From positions 61,922 through 125,921 of the forward strand of contig NZ_KN266210.1 in assembly GCF_000766945.1 (NCBI RefSeq): a stretch of DNA of 64,000 nucleotides. The letters are read 5' to 3'. The translations under genes were made by a program, and so were the position numbers. Source of the DNA: Cellvibrio mixtus subsp. mixtus J3-8. Its GTDB lineage: Bacteria > Pseudomonadota > Gammaproteobacteria > Pseudomonadales > Cellvibrionaceae. Under the pieces are notes generated by a model. The model was not told where the DNA came from, did no database searches, and was given only the letters and a program-made list of their open reading frames with translations. Of the stretch, positions 26,435-35,713 are shown piece by piece (the first letter of the stretch is position 1; each line of letters begins with the position of its first letter).

Positions 26435-28294
26435 TTACTTCTTAGCGGAAACGCCGAGATCACCCAGCGCATTTTTGAACTCGTCAAAATGATAAGGTTT
26501 ACGTAAATAAGCATCAGCACCCACTTCCAATGCCCGAGCTTCATCATTACCAAACGTAAAGGCACTGATCACCAATACCGGAACATGGTCGCCTTGCGCG
26601 CGAATTTGTTCAACCAAATCCAAACCATTTGCATCCGGTAATTGGACATCCATTAATATGCAAGCCAGGTTATTCTGATGCTCATGATACATAGCCATTG
26701 CCTGGGCACCGTCTTCTGCCATGCAGAAAGCAACAGCTAACTTCTTCAGCATTCCGCTGATTACCATCCGATTTACTGGATTATCTTCAACTACCAATAC
26801 CAACTGCGTCGTTTTTTCCAAGGGTGTATTTTTTAAAACAACGTCTGGCGATTGTAGTGCATCAGTTTGCTGTGAACGGGAAACCTGTTCATTTGCTTTA
26901 CTGGCAGCAGCTGAAGGGGCAACCACTTCTCCTTCAATTATCTGCACCGGTATTTCACAATGCACCCTAAAACCTTCATCAAGCCCGGATTCAAGCTGCA
27001 ATTTTCCCTCGAGCAGGGTAACCAGTTCACGCACGATACTCAGACCCAACCCCATCCCGGTATGGATGGACTGAGCCTCTTGCTTGAATGGTAATGCCAG
27101 GTTTTCCAATTGGTCCGGCGTCACGCCAATTCCATCATCCATGAGCGTGATATGTAGGCATTCGTTCTTCAATGACACATCGATAAGCGCATAAGTTCCA
27201 TTACTGTGTTTTAACGCGTTATCAATAATATTGAAAAGAATCTGGCGAATTTTTAAAACATCCGCATAGATCCAGTGCGTATGGGTTGGATCGGGCCGGT
27301 TGGTTAAACGTAAGGGCAATGGGCCGCAGGCGGCATAGTGATCAAAGATATCGTTGATCAACTGCTGGATACAGATGGCTTTGGGATAGAGCTTGACCTT
27401 TTCGGATTCAAGCAGCGAGATAGTCAATACATTGTCAACCATTCCCAATAATTCGCTGCTGGAAGCTCGGACATGTCGCACCAGGTTTTTCTGGGCAGGG
27501 TCCAGAGGCGAATCCAGCAAGAGATCATTTAATCCCATAATACCGTTAATCGGTGTACGTAAATGATGGCTTACATTTGCCAAAAATACGGCCTTCGCAC
27601 TTAATGCCTGTTCGGCTACATCCAACGCTTGTTCAAGCTCCATAGCAGTTTTTTGATGATTATTGACTTCATCGCGTAATTGTTGGGTCAGTTCATCAGC
27701 CAGAAAATTATTAATAATGCACGGCAGCAGCACCCCAAAGAGCATACTGGTAGCAATCACCAGGCTGTAACCAAATATCGCCGCCTCGGGAATGGGCCGC
27801 AAAAAAGGATAATCAATAAAATGCAGCCCATTAACAAGCAGCACTATGGCAAAAATACGGACAAGGCTGTGCAGGTGATTATTTGTCAGGGTTTTGAATG
27901 CAACATTGACTTGTGGAAGCGCTACTGCAATTGCCAGCGGTAATGCAACCCAGGCGAACCCGGCACCAAATAGATAGGCACTAACACTGACACACAGTGC
28001 AAGAAGATAAATCACCCAGTAGCGAAGAAATGAAAAAGGCTGGTGCGTAATGCAACAAAGAATGTAAACCAGAAACCACGCCGTTACGATGTAGGAGGAA
28101 AAAGCCAAAGCACCGGACAAGGGTGAATCAATCAGCGCCCCCTGGGCAGCGAAATTTAATAAAGTACTAGCCCATACGCCCACCAACAAACCAAAAATGT
28201 AGCGGCGGTAAATTGTCCACAACGCAATAGCGACAAAGCCATTCAGCAATAGCAACAGTGGATATACCCACAGCAATGTTTCTAATGGCCCCAC
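26435..28294 (-). CDS. Membrane hybrid histidine kinase with C-terminal receiver
   Basis: This is a 619-residue sensor. Six to seven hydrophobic segments fill residues 8-200, followed by a coiled linker. The HisKA domain has FLANVSHHLRTPINGI (phosphoacceptor H243). The ATPase domain has the N box (ILFNIIDNALKHSNG), G1 (DDGIG) and G2 (GMGLGLSI). A Ser/Ala-rich linker (about 455-495) leads to a receiver domain with phosphoacceptor D549 (ILMDVQLPD) and a KPY switch Lys. No extracytoplasmic sensor domain is visible, so sensing probably occurs in the membrane. The start codon is GTG, supported by GGGGGA about seven bases upstream. No output regulator is adjacent. Confidence 0.92.
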   Translation of the reverse strand: MGPLETLLWVYPLLLLLNGFVAIALWTIYRRYIFGLLVGVWASTLLNFAAQGALIDSPLSGALAFSSYIVTAWFLVYILCCITHQPFSFLRYWVIYLLALCVSVSAYLFGAGFAWVALPLAIAVALPQVNVAFKTLTNNHLHSLVRIFAIVLLVNGLHFIDYPFLRPIPEAAIFGYSLVIATSMLFGVLLPCIINNFLADELTQQLRDEVNNHQKTAMELEQALDVAEQALSAKAVFLANVSHHLRTPINGIMGLNDLLLDSPLDPAQKNLVRHVRASSSELLGMVDNVLTISLLESEKVKLYPKAICIQQLINDIFDHYAACGPLPLRLTNRPDPTHTHWIYADVLKIRQILFNIIDNALKHSNGTYALIDVSLKNECLHITLMDDGIGVTPDQLENLALPFKQEAQSIHTGMGLGLSIVRELVTLLEGKLQLESGLDEGFRVHCEIPVQIIEGEVVAPSAAASKANEQVSRSQQTDALQSPDVVLKNTPLEKTTQLVLVVEDNPVNRMVISGMLKKLAVAFCMAEDGAQAMAMYHEHQNNLACILMDVQLPDANGLDLVEQIRAQGDHVPVLVISAFTFGNDEARALEVGADAYLRKPYHFDEFKNALGDLGVSAKK

Positions 28295-28460
28295 ACCCGA
28301 TTCCCCCGTAAATTCTCAGGGAAATTCTAGCAGTAGATTCATCCATCGACGCTTTTTACCGTTAAAAAACCGCAGCAGAAATGGATATATGATCTTATTA
28401 CTTGTGGCACGTGATAGGGTTCACAGATGCTTTAGGTGCCACACGGATAGTTAACGCTCA

Positions 28461-29555
28461 TTAGAGGATTTTTCTCACACCGGGAAACCGCAGGAAAAGA
28501 CTGGTAAGAAGTAAACCCGACACGAATGTTAATAAGCTGGCAACAATAAATTTGATGTACGGGTTTATTGCAAAGGGACCCAACATTACAGAAATAGCCA
28601 CCAAAACAGGCGCATGAAAAATAAAGACGCCGTAAACCCTGCGTGCAGTCCATTGCGATAATGGCGTTGGTACTGACAGAAAATGGCGAAAGTACCATAA
28701 CAATCCCAGAATAATTCCCCAGGCTGTTAGCGGATCCCAAAATGCATAATAAACAGCATTGGTGTTCCATCCACCTTCAAATGCACCAGTGCCCAACAAG
28801 TGCGCAAGCGCAAAAGGCAAGGTGGAAATAGCGGTAAGAGAAATAATTACCCAGGGCATGACGTATTTGCCATTCACTTTGTCCAGCAATTGATGTTTGT
28901 AAGCGGCACAACCGGCAAAAAATAAAAATACATAACAAGGGAAAAAGCCTAATTGCAACCAAAGCACTTCATGACCAACCGGGATTTTCAAGCGTACGAT
29001 AAAAGAAATAATACCCAATCCAAGTGCTATTAACAGGAGCGAGATAAACCCCGGCAAACGCGCAGGACTCCAGCGTGTTACATCAACGAATTTGTTAACT
29101 AACAAATACACCACGGCGAAAATCAATAAGGCTTCGGCAAACCATAAAGGCCCGGGGCCAAATTGTTGTTCTTTGATCATTAGCCAATATTTTTCCGCAA
29201 TATTTGCTGGAGAGTCGTGCGCCAATGCAATGGTTAACGGGGATAACAGAAAGAAATAAAACAGCAACGGAATTCCCAGGCGCACACATCTATCGATTAA
29301 AAAACTCGCTGTTGTTTTACGCTCTAATGACGCGACCATAAAATAGCCGGATAGCAAAAAGAAAAATCCCATAAAAAAGGATTGGTCAATCGCATTGAGC
29401 ATAATCAGGGGAACAACGCTGGCATTGGGAAGTTCGCGCCAATACCAGCCACCGGAACCGCCGTAGGTAATTGCAGCGTGGTGCAAGACAACCAAAAAGG
29501 TTAAAAGAATTCGCAGGTGATCAAAATGGGCTTGCCGCTGCGCTGATGCTGTCAT
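28461..29555 (-). CDS. Acyltransferase family 3 (OafA/OpgC-like) membrane protein
   Basis: This is a 364-residue integral membrane O-acyltransferase with about ten helices. The N-terminus reads FDHLRILLTFLVVLHHAA, matching the family's R/H active-site segment (LRxxxxxxVVxxH). It also has FFLLSGYFM and RCVRLGIPLL. Members acylate, acetylate or succinylate surface glycans or lipids. I start at ATG 29555 (MTASAQRQ), behind GGGGATATA, rather than 29585. The acceptor is not indicated by the neighbours. Confidence 0.87.
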   Translation of the reverse strand: MTASAQRQAHFDHLRILLTFLVVLHHAAITYGGSGGWYWRELPNASVVPLIMLNAIDQSFFMGFFFLLSGYFMVASLERKTTASFLIDRCVRLGIPLLFYFFLLSPLTIALAHDSPANIAEKYWLMIKEQQFGPGPLWFAEALLIFAVVYLLVNKFVDVTRWSPARLPGFISLLLIALGLGIISFIVRLKIPVGHEVLWLQLGFFPCYVFLFFAGCAAYKHQLLDKVNGKYVMPWVIISLTAISTLPFALAHLLGTGAFEGGWNTNAVYYAFWDPLTAWGIILGLLWYFRHFLSVPTPLSQWTARRVYGVFIFHAPVLVAISVMLGPFAINPYIKFIVASLLTFVSGLLLTSLFLRFPGVRKIL

Positions 29556-29645
29556 TATTTCTATATCCCCAAAGCTAAAATGCAAATCCGCAATTAATTG
29601 CTTTGATGCAGTTTTAGCGTTGATGGATTCAGCGCGCGCGCACTT

Positions 29646-30929
29646 TTATTCTTCGTCAGTCAAGTTCGTGGCTAATACTTTATCAACACGGCGACCATCC
29701 ATATCGACAATTTCAAACTCCCAACCTTGCAATTGGATTTTATCGCCAGTAGCCGGTACACGGCCCATCACCAGCATCATTAATCCATTAAGGGTTTGAT
29801 AACTGCCCTCTTCCGGTAAACCATCAATGTGCAAACGATCTTTAAAATCGACAATTGACAGCATGCCATCCAGCAGCAAAGAACCATCATCACGGCGCAC
29901 GATGTAAGCATCCTCACCTTCTTCACCGATAAATTCGCCAGTTAATGCTTCCAGCAAATCTTGCAAGGTAACCAGGCCGCGCAATTCACCGTACTCATCT
30001 ACCACAAATACCATTTGCGTGCGCGAGCGACGGAAGAAATCCAACAGCTCCATGGCAGTCAAGGTTTCAGGAACCGCCTGGCAAGGTTTGGCCAGTTCGG
30101 CAAGGTTCACATTATCGCCACGAATAGCTGCTGCCAATAATTCTTTTGCGTTAATAACACCAATCAAATTGTCATTTTGTTTAGTGCACACCGGAAAACG
30201 CGAATGCGGCGATTGCATAACACGAAGATAGTTTTCTTCGGTAGAAAGTGCGGTATCCAGATAAATCATATCCGAACGCGGAACCATCAATGACACGATG
30301 TTGCGATCTTCGAGACGCAACACGTTTTTCACCATGGTATGTTCCTGCTCTTCGAGAATGCCAGAGCTGGAACCTTCATCGAGGATTGCGTGAATATCTT
30401 CTTCTGTAACTTGTTGGTTTTGATTGTGATGAAATCCCAATAAACGCATCAAGGTGCGCGTAGAAGTAGAAAGCAAATGTACAAATGGTTTGGTGCATAC
30501 CGCCAGCAGTTGCATCGGCTTGGCCACTGTACATGCGATGCGCTCGGCACTTAACTGCCCGATACGCTTGGGCACCAATTCCCCCACAACAATAGATAAG
30601 TAAGTCACTACCACAACCACCAGAATCGTGGCGAAGTTATCGCTAAAGTGGGTGGGCACACCAAACGTTTGCAGCCAGAGTGCAAATGGCTCGGCCAAAA
30701 TGGATTCACCAAAAATACCATTCATGATGCCAATGGAAGTGATGCCAATTTGCACAGTGGACAGGAATTGGGTGGGATCTTCAGCCAGCTTGAGCGCTAT
30801 TTGCGCCGATTTGCTGCCTTTGTCAGCAAGAATTTGGAGGCGGGACTTTTTAGCAGTAACAATGGCGATTTCCGACATGGCAAATAAGCCATTGAGCAAA
30901 ATCAGACCCAACAATATAAAAATTTCCAT
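29646..30929 (-). CDS. Hemolysin/CNNM family transporter (HlyC/CorC)
   Basis: This is a 427-residue protein with an N-terminal CNNM (DUF21) transmembrane domain (MEIFILLGLILLNGLFAMSEIAIV...). Paired CBS domains follow in the middle (about 215-335, with MVPRSDMIYLDT and VFVVDEYGELRGLVTLQDLLEALTGE). A C-terminal CorC/HlyC transporter-associated domain is recognisable from DGSLLLDGML onward. The family is linked to Mg2+/Co2+ efflux or resistance. It has an AGGA Shine-Dalgarno and probably its own transcript. Confidence 0.93.
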   Translation of the reverse strand: MEIFILLGLILLNGLFAMSEIAIVTAKKSRLQILADKGSKSAQIALKLAEDPTQFLSTVQIGITSIGIMNGIFGESILAEPFALWLQTFGVPTHFSDNFATILVVVVVTYLSIVVGELVPKRIGQLSAERIACTVAKPMQLLAVCTKPFVHLLSTSTRTLMRLLGFHHNQNQQVTEEDIHAILDEGSSSGILEEQEHTMVKNVLRLEDRNIVSLMVPRSDMIYLDTALSTEENYLRVMQSPHSRFPVCTKQNDNLIGVINAKELLAAAIRGDNVNLAELAKPCQAVPETLTAMELLDFFRRSRTQMVFVVDEYGELRGLVTLQDLLEALTGEFIGEEGEDAYIVRRDDGSLLLDGMLSIVDFKDRLHIDGLPEEGSYQTLNGLMMLVMGRVPATGDKIQLQGWEFEIVDMDGRRVDKVLATNLTDEE

Positions 30930-31169
30930 GAATTCCTGTGGACTTCATCAATAAGGGGGCCTGAGTATACCACTCCAACCGCGTACGCAAAGACCTGGCA
31001 AGGTTAAGCTTTGGTAATCTTAATAACCGCTTTTTTTCATAGAAGTATTTAATCCTGCCGATTTTTTGTCCCGGGTTCTAAAATTTACAGGTGGACTGAG
31101 CCGTCAATTGCGCCCTCAAGCCACCATAACATTACTTCGGAAACAAATTGCAAAGGACGAAAGGACTTT

Positions 31170-31973
31170 ATGAAAGCAGACCCGCTATTTATGCCTGAAC
31201 CCCGGAAAATTGCCAGCTCACCGGCAGGGCGATCCAGCCTTGCCAGCGATGAGGCCCTGGCAATAAGCAAGCACTTTGCCCAATACCTGCAACCACAAAT
31301 TGCCCTCACCAATGAGCACAAACAAGAAGTCTATGGTTTACGCCATCAGGTTTATTGCGAGGAGTTACATTTCGAGGATGAAAAACCGGATCATATTGAA
31401 TGTGATGAATTTGATGCGCGAGCAATCCATTGCTGCATTCGCCATTTGGGCTCCCAACAACTCGCGGGTACCTTGCGCCTGATAACTACCAACAATGACA
31501 ACGAGCTATTGCCGCTACAAAAGTTTTGCCGCACCGCGCTAACTCATCCGGAATTGCATCCCCGAAACTTTTTACCACGCCAAATCTGTGAGATTTCGCG
31601 CCTCGCCGTGCCTGCGGCATTTCGCAAACGCCAAACTGACCAGTTTGCGGGCGTGGCAACCGGGGCAATCAATGAATCTACCTTTTCGGTGCAGGAACTG
31701 CGCTTTTTTCCTTACATCGCGATCAGCTTATATATGGCAGCGATTGCAATGACATATAAGACACGCCGATTCCATACGTTTGTCATGATGGAACCACGCC
31801 TTGCGCGGAGCCTGAATTTTGTTGGCATCCACTTCCAACCCATTGGTCCCTGTATCGATTATCACGGTCAACGTGCCCCCTTCTATATCGATTCGCGCAC
31901 TATAAAAGCAGAACTCTCGGACGGTTATCGCAAGCTATTGGCAATTGTTCAAACGGCGTTATTTAATCCATAG
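31170..31973 (+). CDS. PEP-CTERM/exosortase-type acyltransferase, autoinducer-synthase-like GNAT
   Basis: This 267-residue protein resembles the acyltransferases annotated with exosortase systems and N-acyl amino acid synthases, distant relatives of LuxI. Characteristic parts are YGLRHQVYCEELHFE (about 51-65), CEISRLAVPAAFRKR (about 138-153) and FHTFVMMEPRLARSLNFVG (near 206). The first 30 residues are disordered. I see no exosortase, PEP-CTERM protein or LuxR-type regulator in the window. Production of an acylated amino acid or a lipid signal is therefore only a possibility. A divergent 240-base promoter region lies upstream, without a recognisable operator. Confidence 0.78.
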   Translation: MKADPLFMPEPRKIASSPAGRSSLASDEALAISKHFAQYLQPQIALTNEHKQEVYGLRHQVYCEELHFEDEKPDHIECDEFDARAIHCCIRHLGSQQLAGTLRLITTNNDNELLPLQKFCRTALTHPELHPRNFLPRQICEISRLAVPAAFRKRQTDQFAGVATGAINESTFSVQELRFFPYIAISLYMAAIAMTYKTRRFHTFVMMEPRLARSLNFVGIHFQPIGPCIDYHGQRAPFYIDSRTIKAELSDGYRKLLAIVQTALFNP

Positions 31974-32101
31974 CCACAGCGGCACGGCGATTATCGTTAA
32001 ATTATAACAATGGGGATAAACAGGCATTTTTATTGCGTTTGCTAATGAGAAGAATTATCATTGGCATCCAATTTCACGCTATTCGAATCATAACTGCCGC
32101 A

Positions 32102-32734
32102 ATGCAATCCAAACACGCCTCATTAAATGCCTTATTACTGGTGATCGGTATTCATGCCAGTTTATTGGCAGCAATGGTTCTGGCACCCGCCGCTCCCAAA
32201 CCCGACATTATCGTGCAACCAACGATTCAGGGAGTATTGATTGCGGCACCGCAAGAGGCGCCACCACCACCAGAGCCGCCACCTCCACTACCACCGGAAC
32301 CAAAACCGGAGCCCAAACCAACTCCCAAACCGCCGCCTAAAGCACCACCATCGGAACGAGCGGTAAAAGCACCGGAGCCTCCACCACCACAACCGGTAGA
32401 GCAACCAATTCAACCGGCCAAGGAAGCGGAACCGACACCGGCGCCAGTATTACCACCGAATGCGGATGCCAGCCAGTTAAATAATCCGGCGCCTGCTTAC
32501 CCTAATCTCTCCAGGCGTTTGGGCGAAAAAGGCACTGTGGTGCTGGAAATTCTGGTAAAGGCCAACGGCACTGTTGGCGAAGTGAAAATGAAGAGTTCGA
32601 GTGGTTACAAACGCCTGGATGATGCGGCCATTAATGCGATCAAAAAATGGAAATTTATTCCAGCGAGCCAGGCAGGCATAGCAATAGATTACTGGTATGA
32701 AATTCCGTTTGAGTTTGGCTTTCGTCAACGATAA
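32102..32734 (+). CDS. tonB: TonB energy transducer
   Basis: This is a 210-residue energy transducer with an N-terminal anchor (LNALLLVIGIHASLLAAMVLA, 8-28). A long Pro/Glu/Lys periplasmic spacer (about 54-118) follows, then a TonB C-terminal domain (130-207) with YPNLSRRLGEKGTVVLEI and INAIKKWKFIPA. It transmits proton-motive energy from ExbBD to TonB-dependent receptors. The start is uncertain: ATG 32102 gives the cleanest anchor but has no Shine-Dalgarno; an ATG at 32045 or TTG at 32033 would add about 20 residues. exbB and exbD follow at once, so this is a complete Ton system, able to power the receptor at 13.4 kb. Confidence 0.92.
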   Translation: MQSKHASLNALLLVIGIHASLLAAMVLAPAAPKPDIIVQPTIQGVLIAAPQEAPPPPEPPPPLPPEPKPEPKPTPKPPPKAPPSERAVKAPEPPPPQPVEQPIQPAKEAEPTPAPVLPPNADASQLNNPAPAYPNLSRRLGEKGTVVLEILVKANGTVGEVKMKSSSGYKRLDDAAINAIKKWKFIPASQAGIAIDYWYEIPFEFGFRQR

Positions 32735-32796
32735 ACAGCTAACACCGGACTACGACGTTACTCATTGAAAACTTATTGAAAAACAACGAGGTTGTT

Positions 32797-33513
32797 ATGG
32801 ATTCACCATACGGTATCGCTTCTATTTGGTCACAAGGCGATTTTCTGATTAAAAGTGTTGCGATTATTTTGTTGATCATGTCCATCGCCAGTTGGTGGGT
32901 AATTGTGATTCGCGCCTGGGGCTTATGGCGTTTGCGCAAGCCCGCGCAAGGCCTGAATGATTTCTGGCATGCGCAGAGTTACGCTGAAGGTTTGCGCACA
33001 CTGGGTGATGATCGCAATACACCATTCCGGCATCTGGCTGAAGAAGGCCAGGCGGCGCTGGATCACCATACTAACCATAAAACTGATTTGCACGGTCACC
33101 TGCCATTAGCCGAATGGATGACTGCGTGCCTGCGCGCATCGATAGATGAAAGCGCCGAACGCTTGCAACGCGGCCTCGCAATCCTGGCATCAGTTGGTTC
33201 AACCGCCCCGTTCGTAGGATTATTCGGTACTGTCTGGGGTATTTACCATGCGCTGGTAGGTATTGGTGTGAGCGGTCAGGCGAGTATTGATAAGGTGGCA
33301 GGCCCGGTCGGTGAAGCATTGATTATGACTGCGTTTGGTTTGGCAGTAGCCATTCCTGCGGTATTGGGTTACAACGCACTCAATCGTGCGAATAAAGGTG
33401 TACTTAATAAACTCAATCGCTTTGCACACCAGTTACACGCTTATTTCATTACCGGTCGCCCTATGCAAAATAAAGGCGCCATTACCAAATTGACTCCGCG
33501 CAAAGAGGTATAA
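32797..33513 (+). CDS. exbB: ExbB proton channel subunit
   Basis: This is a 238-residue MotA/TolQ/ExbB-family inner-membrane protein. The first helix lies around 20-42, and there is a large cytoplasmic loop. Two C-terminal helices contain LASVGSTAPFVGLFGTVWGI and VGEALIMTAFGLAVAIPAVLGYN, the family signature. With ExbD it forms the channel coupling proton flow to TonB. I start at ATG 32797 (MDSPYGIAS) behind ACGAGG, not at the in-frame TTG at 32776. The stop is three bases from exbD. Confidence 0.96.
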   Translation: MDSPYGIASIWSQGDFLIKSVAIILLIMSIASWWVIVIRAWGLWRLRKPAQGLNDFWHAQSYAEGLRTLGDDRNTPFRHLAEEGQAALDHHTNHKTDLHGHLPLAEWMTACLRASIDESAERLQRGLAILASVGSTAPFVGLFGTVWGIYHALVGIGVSGQASIDKVAGPVGEALIMTAFGLAVAIPAVLGYNALNRANKGVLNKLNRFAHQLHAYFITGRPMQNKGAITKLTPRKEV

Positions 33514-33516
33514 ACC

Positions 33517-33927
33517 ATGGCCTTTGGTGGTGGACTCGAAGAAGAAGCCGACATCAGTGAAATTAACATGACGCCCCTTGTGGACGTTATGTTGGTACTG
33601 CTGATTATTTTTATCATCACTGTTCCGGTGTTAACACATTCGGTAAAAATCGATTTGCCGCGCATAGATAACACCCCGAACGAAATAAAACCGGAAACCA
33701 TCAATCTTTCCGTAAATGCTGAAGGCAATATTTTCTGGAACGAAGGTCAAATCACCTTTGAAGAATTGGAAGCACGTTTGAATCTCGAATCCAGTAAACA
33801 ACCGCAACCTGAAGTACATATCCGTGGTGACAAAGCGGTACCCTATGAGCATGTGATCAAAACCATGGCTGCTGTGCAGCGGTCGGGAATTTTAAAATTA
33901 GGATTTGTAACAGAACCCGGCAGTTAA
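33517..33927 (+). CDS. exbD: ExbD proton channel subunit
   Basis: This 136-residue protein has a short cytoplasmic tail and a single helix with the essential Asp (INMTPLVDVMLVLLIIFIIT). The periplasmic domain ends in AAVQRSGILKLGFVTEP. It is the last gene of the tonB-exbB-exbD unit. Its stop codon lies in the loop of a terminator hairpin. Confidence 0.96.
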   Translation: MAFGGGLEEEADISEINMTPLVDVMLVLLIIFIITVPVLTHSVKIDLPRIDNTPNEIKPETINLSVNAEGNIFWNEGQITFEELEARLNLESSKQPQPEVHIRGDKAVPYEHVIKTMAAVQRSGILKLGFVTEPGS

Positions 33928-33939
33928 GCCGGGTTTTTT
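33914..33939 (+). terminator. Terminator overlapping the exbD stop codon
   Basis: The stem AACCCGGC/GCCGGGTT has the loop AGTTAA, which includes the exbD TAA stop, and is followed by T6. The MATE gene's ATG is only a few bases after the T-run. Ribosomes finishing exbD would cover this hairpin, so termination may be conditional. Confidence 0.85.
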
Positions 33940-33943
33940 ATTT

Positions 33944-35269
33944 ATGAACAATCATCCGCATCCAGCTATCACTCACAGCTACATAATACATTTGGCGGCT
34001 CCCATTATCCTCGCCAATATGGCAGCACCACTTCTGGGATTGGTTGATACCGCAGTGATTGGCCATACAGGTGATGCGAGTGCGCTCGGCGCTATTGCAT
34101 TGGGCTCACTGGTATTTAATTTTGTGTACTGGGCCTTCGGCTTTTTACGTATGGGCACCACCGGTTTTACCGCCCAGGCTTTCGGTGCCGGTGATTACAC
34201 TGAAGTGCGCGCTGCATTTGGTCGCGCATTTTTACTCGGCAGTGGAATTGGCCTGCTATTAATTATTGCGCAATATCCAATTATTCATGGCGCACTCTGG
34301 TTGCTGGATGGCAGTGAAACAGTAGAAACGCAGGTAAAAACCTATTGGGATATTCGCATTTGGGCCGCACCCGCCACCCTTGCCAGCTATGCAATTATGG
34401 GCACACTTATCGGCTTGGGGAAAACCCGCCAGCTGTTATGGCTGCAATTGTTTTTGAATGCGATAAATTTATTGCTCGATGTTTTATTTGTCACCGGATT
34501 TGATTGGGGTGTGCGTGGTATCGCATGGGGCACATTGATTGCTGAATGGAGTTGCGCATGCGCCGGTTTAATAGTGGTGCTAAAACATTTACATCCAAAA
34601 AATGAACATTTCTGGCAATGGAAGCGGCTGCTGAATCGCACGGCGATTTGCAATACGCTCAATACCAATATCGATATCATGTTGCGAACCTTATTTCTGT
34701 TAGCCGGGTTTGCATTTTTTGCGAATCAGGGTGCTCGCTTTGGTGATACTACACTCGCCGCTAATCATATATTGCTGCAATTTATTTCCTTCTCGGCATT
34801 TTTTCTGGATGGTTTTGCTTTCGCAGTGGAATCATTGGTGGGAAAAGCAAAAGGAGCACGCAATCGCGATTTCTTTGACAAGGTAGTTGCAATTTCTACA
34901 CAGATTGCAGCAGGTACTGCAGTGCTTTTAATGCTTATTATTTTGCTTGGTGGCGTTACTGGTGTTGCAGCGCTGACATCTGTCACAGACATACAGGCCG
35001 AAGCTAAAAACTTTTTACCCTACGCAGCAATTTATGTGCTGGCATCATTTGTAGCTTTTCAATTAGACGGCATATTTATTGGCGCGACCTATAGTCGCGC
35101 CATGCGCAATGCATCATTTTATGCATTGATAATTTTTGTTGCCAGCGCCGTGCTATTAATACCCGAAGGCAATAACCATGGACTTTGGATAGCCTTTGTA
35201 ATTTATGTCATTGCCCGGGCAATTGCGCTCGGTATTTATCTTCCGGAACTACGCCGCAATATCACCTGA
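33944..35269 (+). CDS. MATE family efflux transporter (DinF-like)
   Basis: This is a 441-residue antiporter with twelve hydrophobic segments and the DinF-branch N-terminus: HLAAPIILANMAAPLLGLVDTAVIG. It also contains LRMGTTGFTAQAFGAGD. Members expel drugs or metabolites using Na+ or H+. The first ATG follows the exbD terminator T-run with no Shine-Dalgarno. Met26 would truncate the first helix, so the long start is more plausible but probably poorly initiated. Transcription would need readthrough from tonB-exbBD or a promoter inside exbD. Confidence 0.9.
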   Translation: MNNHPHPAITHSYIIHLAAPIILANMAAPLLGLVDTAVIGHTGDASALGAIALGSLVFNFVYWAFGFLRMGTTGFTAQAFGAGDYTEVRAAFGRAFLLGSGIGLLLIIAQYPIIHGALWLLDGSETVETQVKTYWDIRIWAAPATLASYAIMGTLIGLGKTRQLLWLQLFLNAINLLLDVLFVTGFDWGVRGIAWGTLIAEWSCACAGLIVVLKHLHPKNEHFWQWKRLLNRTAICNTLNTNIDIMLRTLFLLAGFAFFANQGARFGDTTLAANHILLQFISFSAFFLDGFAFAVESLVGKAKGARNRDFFDKVVAISTQIAAGTAVLLMLIILLGGVTGVAALTSVTDIQAEAKNFLPYAAIYVLASFVAFQLDGIFIGATYSRAMRNASFYALIIFVASAVLLIPEGNNHGLWIAFVIYVIARAIALGIYLPELRRNIT

Positions 35270-35278
35270 GCATTGTCT

Positions 35279-35608
35279 TTAACTAGCAGCTTTGTGCTGT
35301 GCCAAATATTTTTTGGCCAACGACAAGTAACGCGGTGTTGGTCCGATATCCTCATAAATTGCATCGCCAAGTTCATCAGTCTCAACGACTTTGGTACCTT
35401 GAATGTAAGGAAAGCTGGCCTCTAGTTGCCCTAAAGATGCGGATATTAATTCGCTAATAATTTGTTCCCTGGAACGTTTGGGATACATTTCTGCAAGTGC
35501 ATCAAGTTTTGCTGCATCCTCTACAGTCAGCCGTACTTGGTAGGATTCTTTAGTCAGGTTTCCATTTGCGTGGTTTTCCCAATGCTCAACCAATTGTTTC
35601 AAATACAT
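35279..35608 (-). CDS. Ribbon-helix-helix-like small protein ('type 1 pili tip component' group)
   Basis: This is a 109-residue protein beginning MYLKQLVEHWENH. A central YQVRLTVEDAAKLDALAEMYPKR...QIISELISASL segment looks like a ribbon-helix-helix DNA-binding fold (a strand then two helices), and a charged C-terminal tail follows. Homologues are often labelled 'type 1 pili tip component', a name that the sequence does not support. ATG 35608 follows a strong TGAGGTG Shine-Dalgarno; the frame is open to 35644. An inverted repeat lies about 90 bases upstream and could be its own operator. Confidence 0.6.
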   Translation of the reverse strand: MYLKQLVEHWENHANGNLTKESYQVRLTVEDAAKLDALAEMYPKRSREQIISELISASLGQLEASFPYIQGTKVVETDELGDAIYEDIGPTPRYLSLAKKYLAQHKAAS

Positions 35609-35696
35609 AAAACACCTCAGTATGGTTACCAGTTTCACCCTCACTTTTGAGTGTAGCCCAATTACCTGTTACGCCAATGGGGTAACACTCATTTGG

Positions 35697-35713
35697 GTGT
35701 GAATTTTTCACAC
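35697..35713. promoter_or_regulatory. Palindromic operator candidate
   Basis: GTGTGAA-TTT-TTCACAC is a perfect 7-bp inverted repeat with a 3-base spacer, between the divergent ribbon-helix-helix-like gene and the 54-residue membrane protein gene. Ribbon-helix-helix proteins typically bind such short palindromes, so autoregulation is plausible. Confidence 0.4.

Noticed and set aside
32255-32450. CCA/CCG-rich repetitive DNA
   Set aside because: It encodes the Pro-rich spacer of TonB, not a CRISPR or independent repeat.
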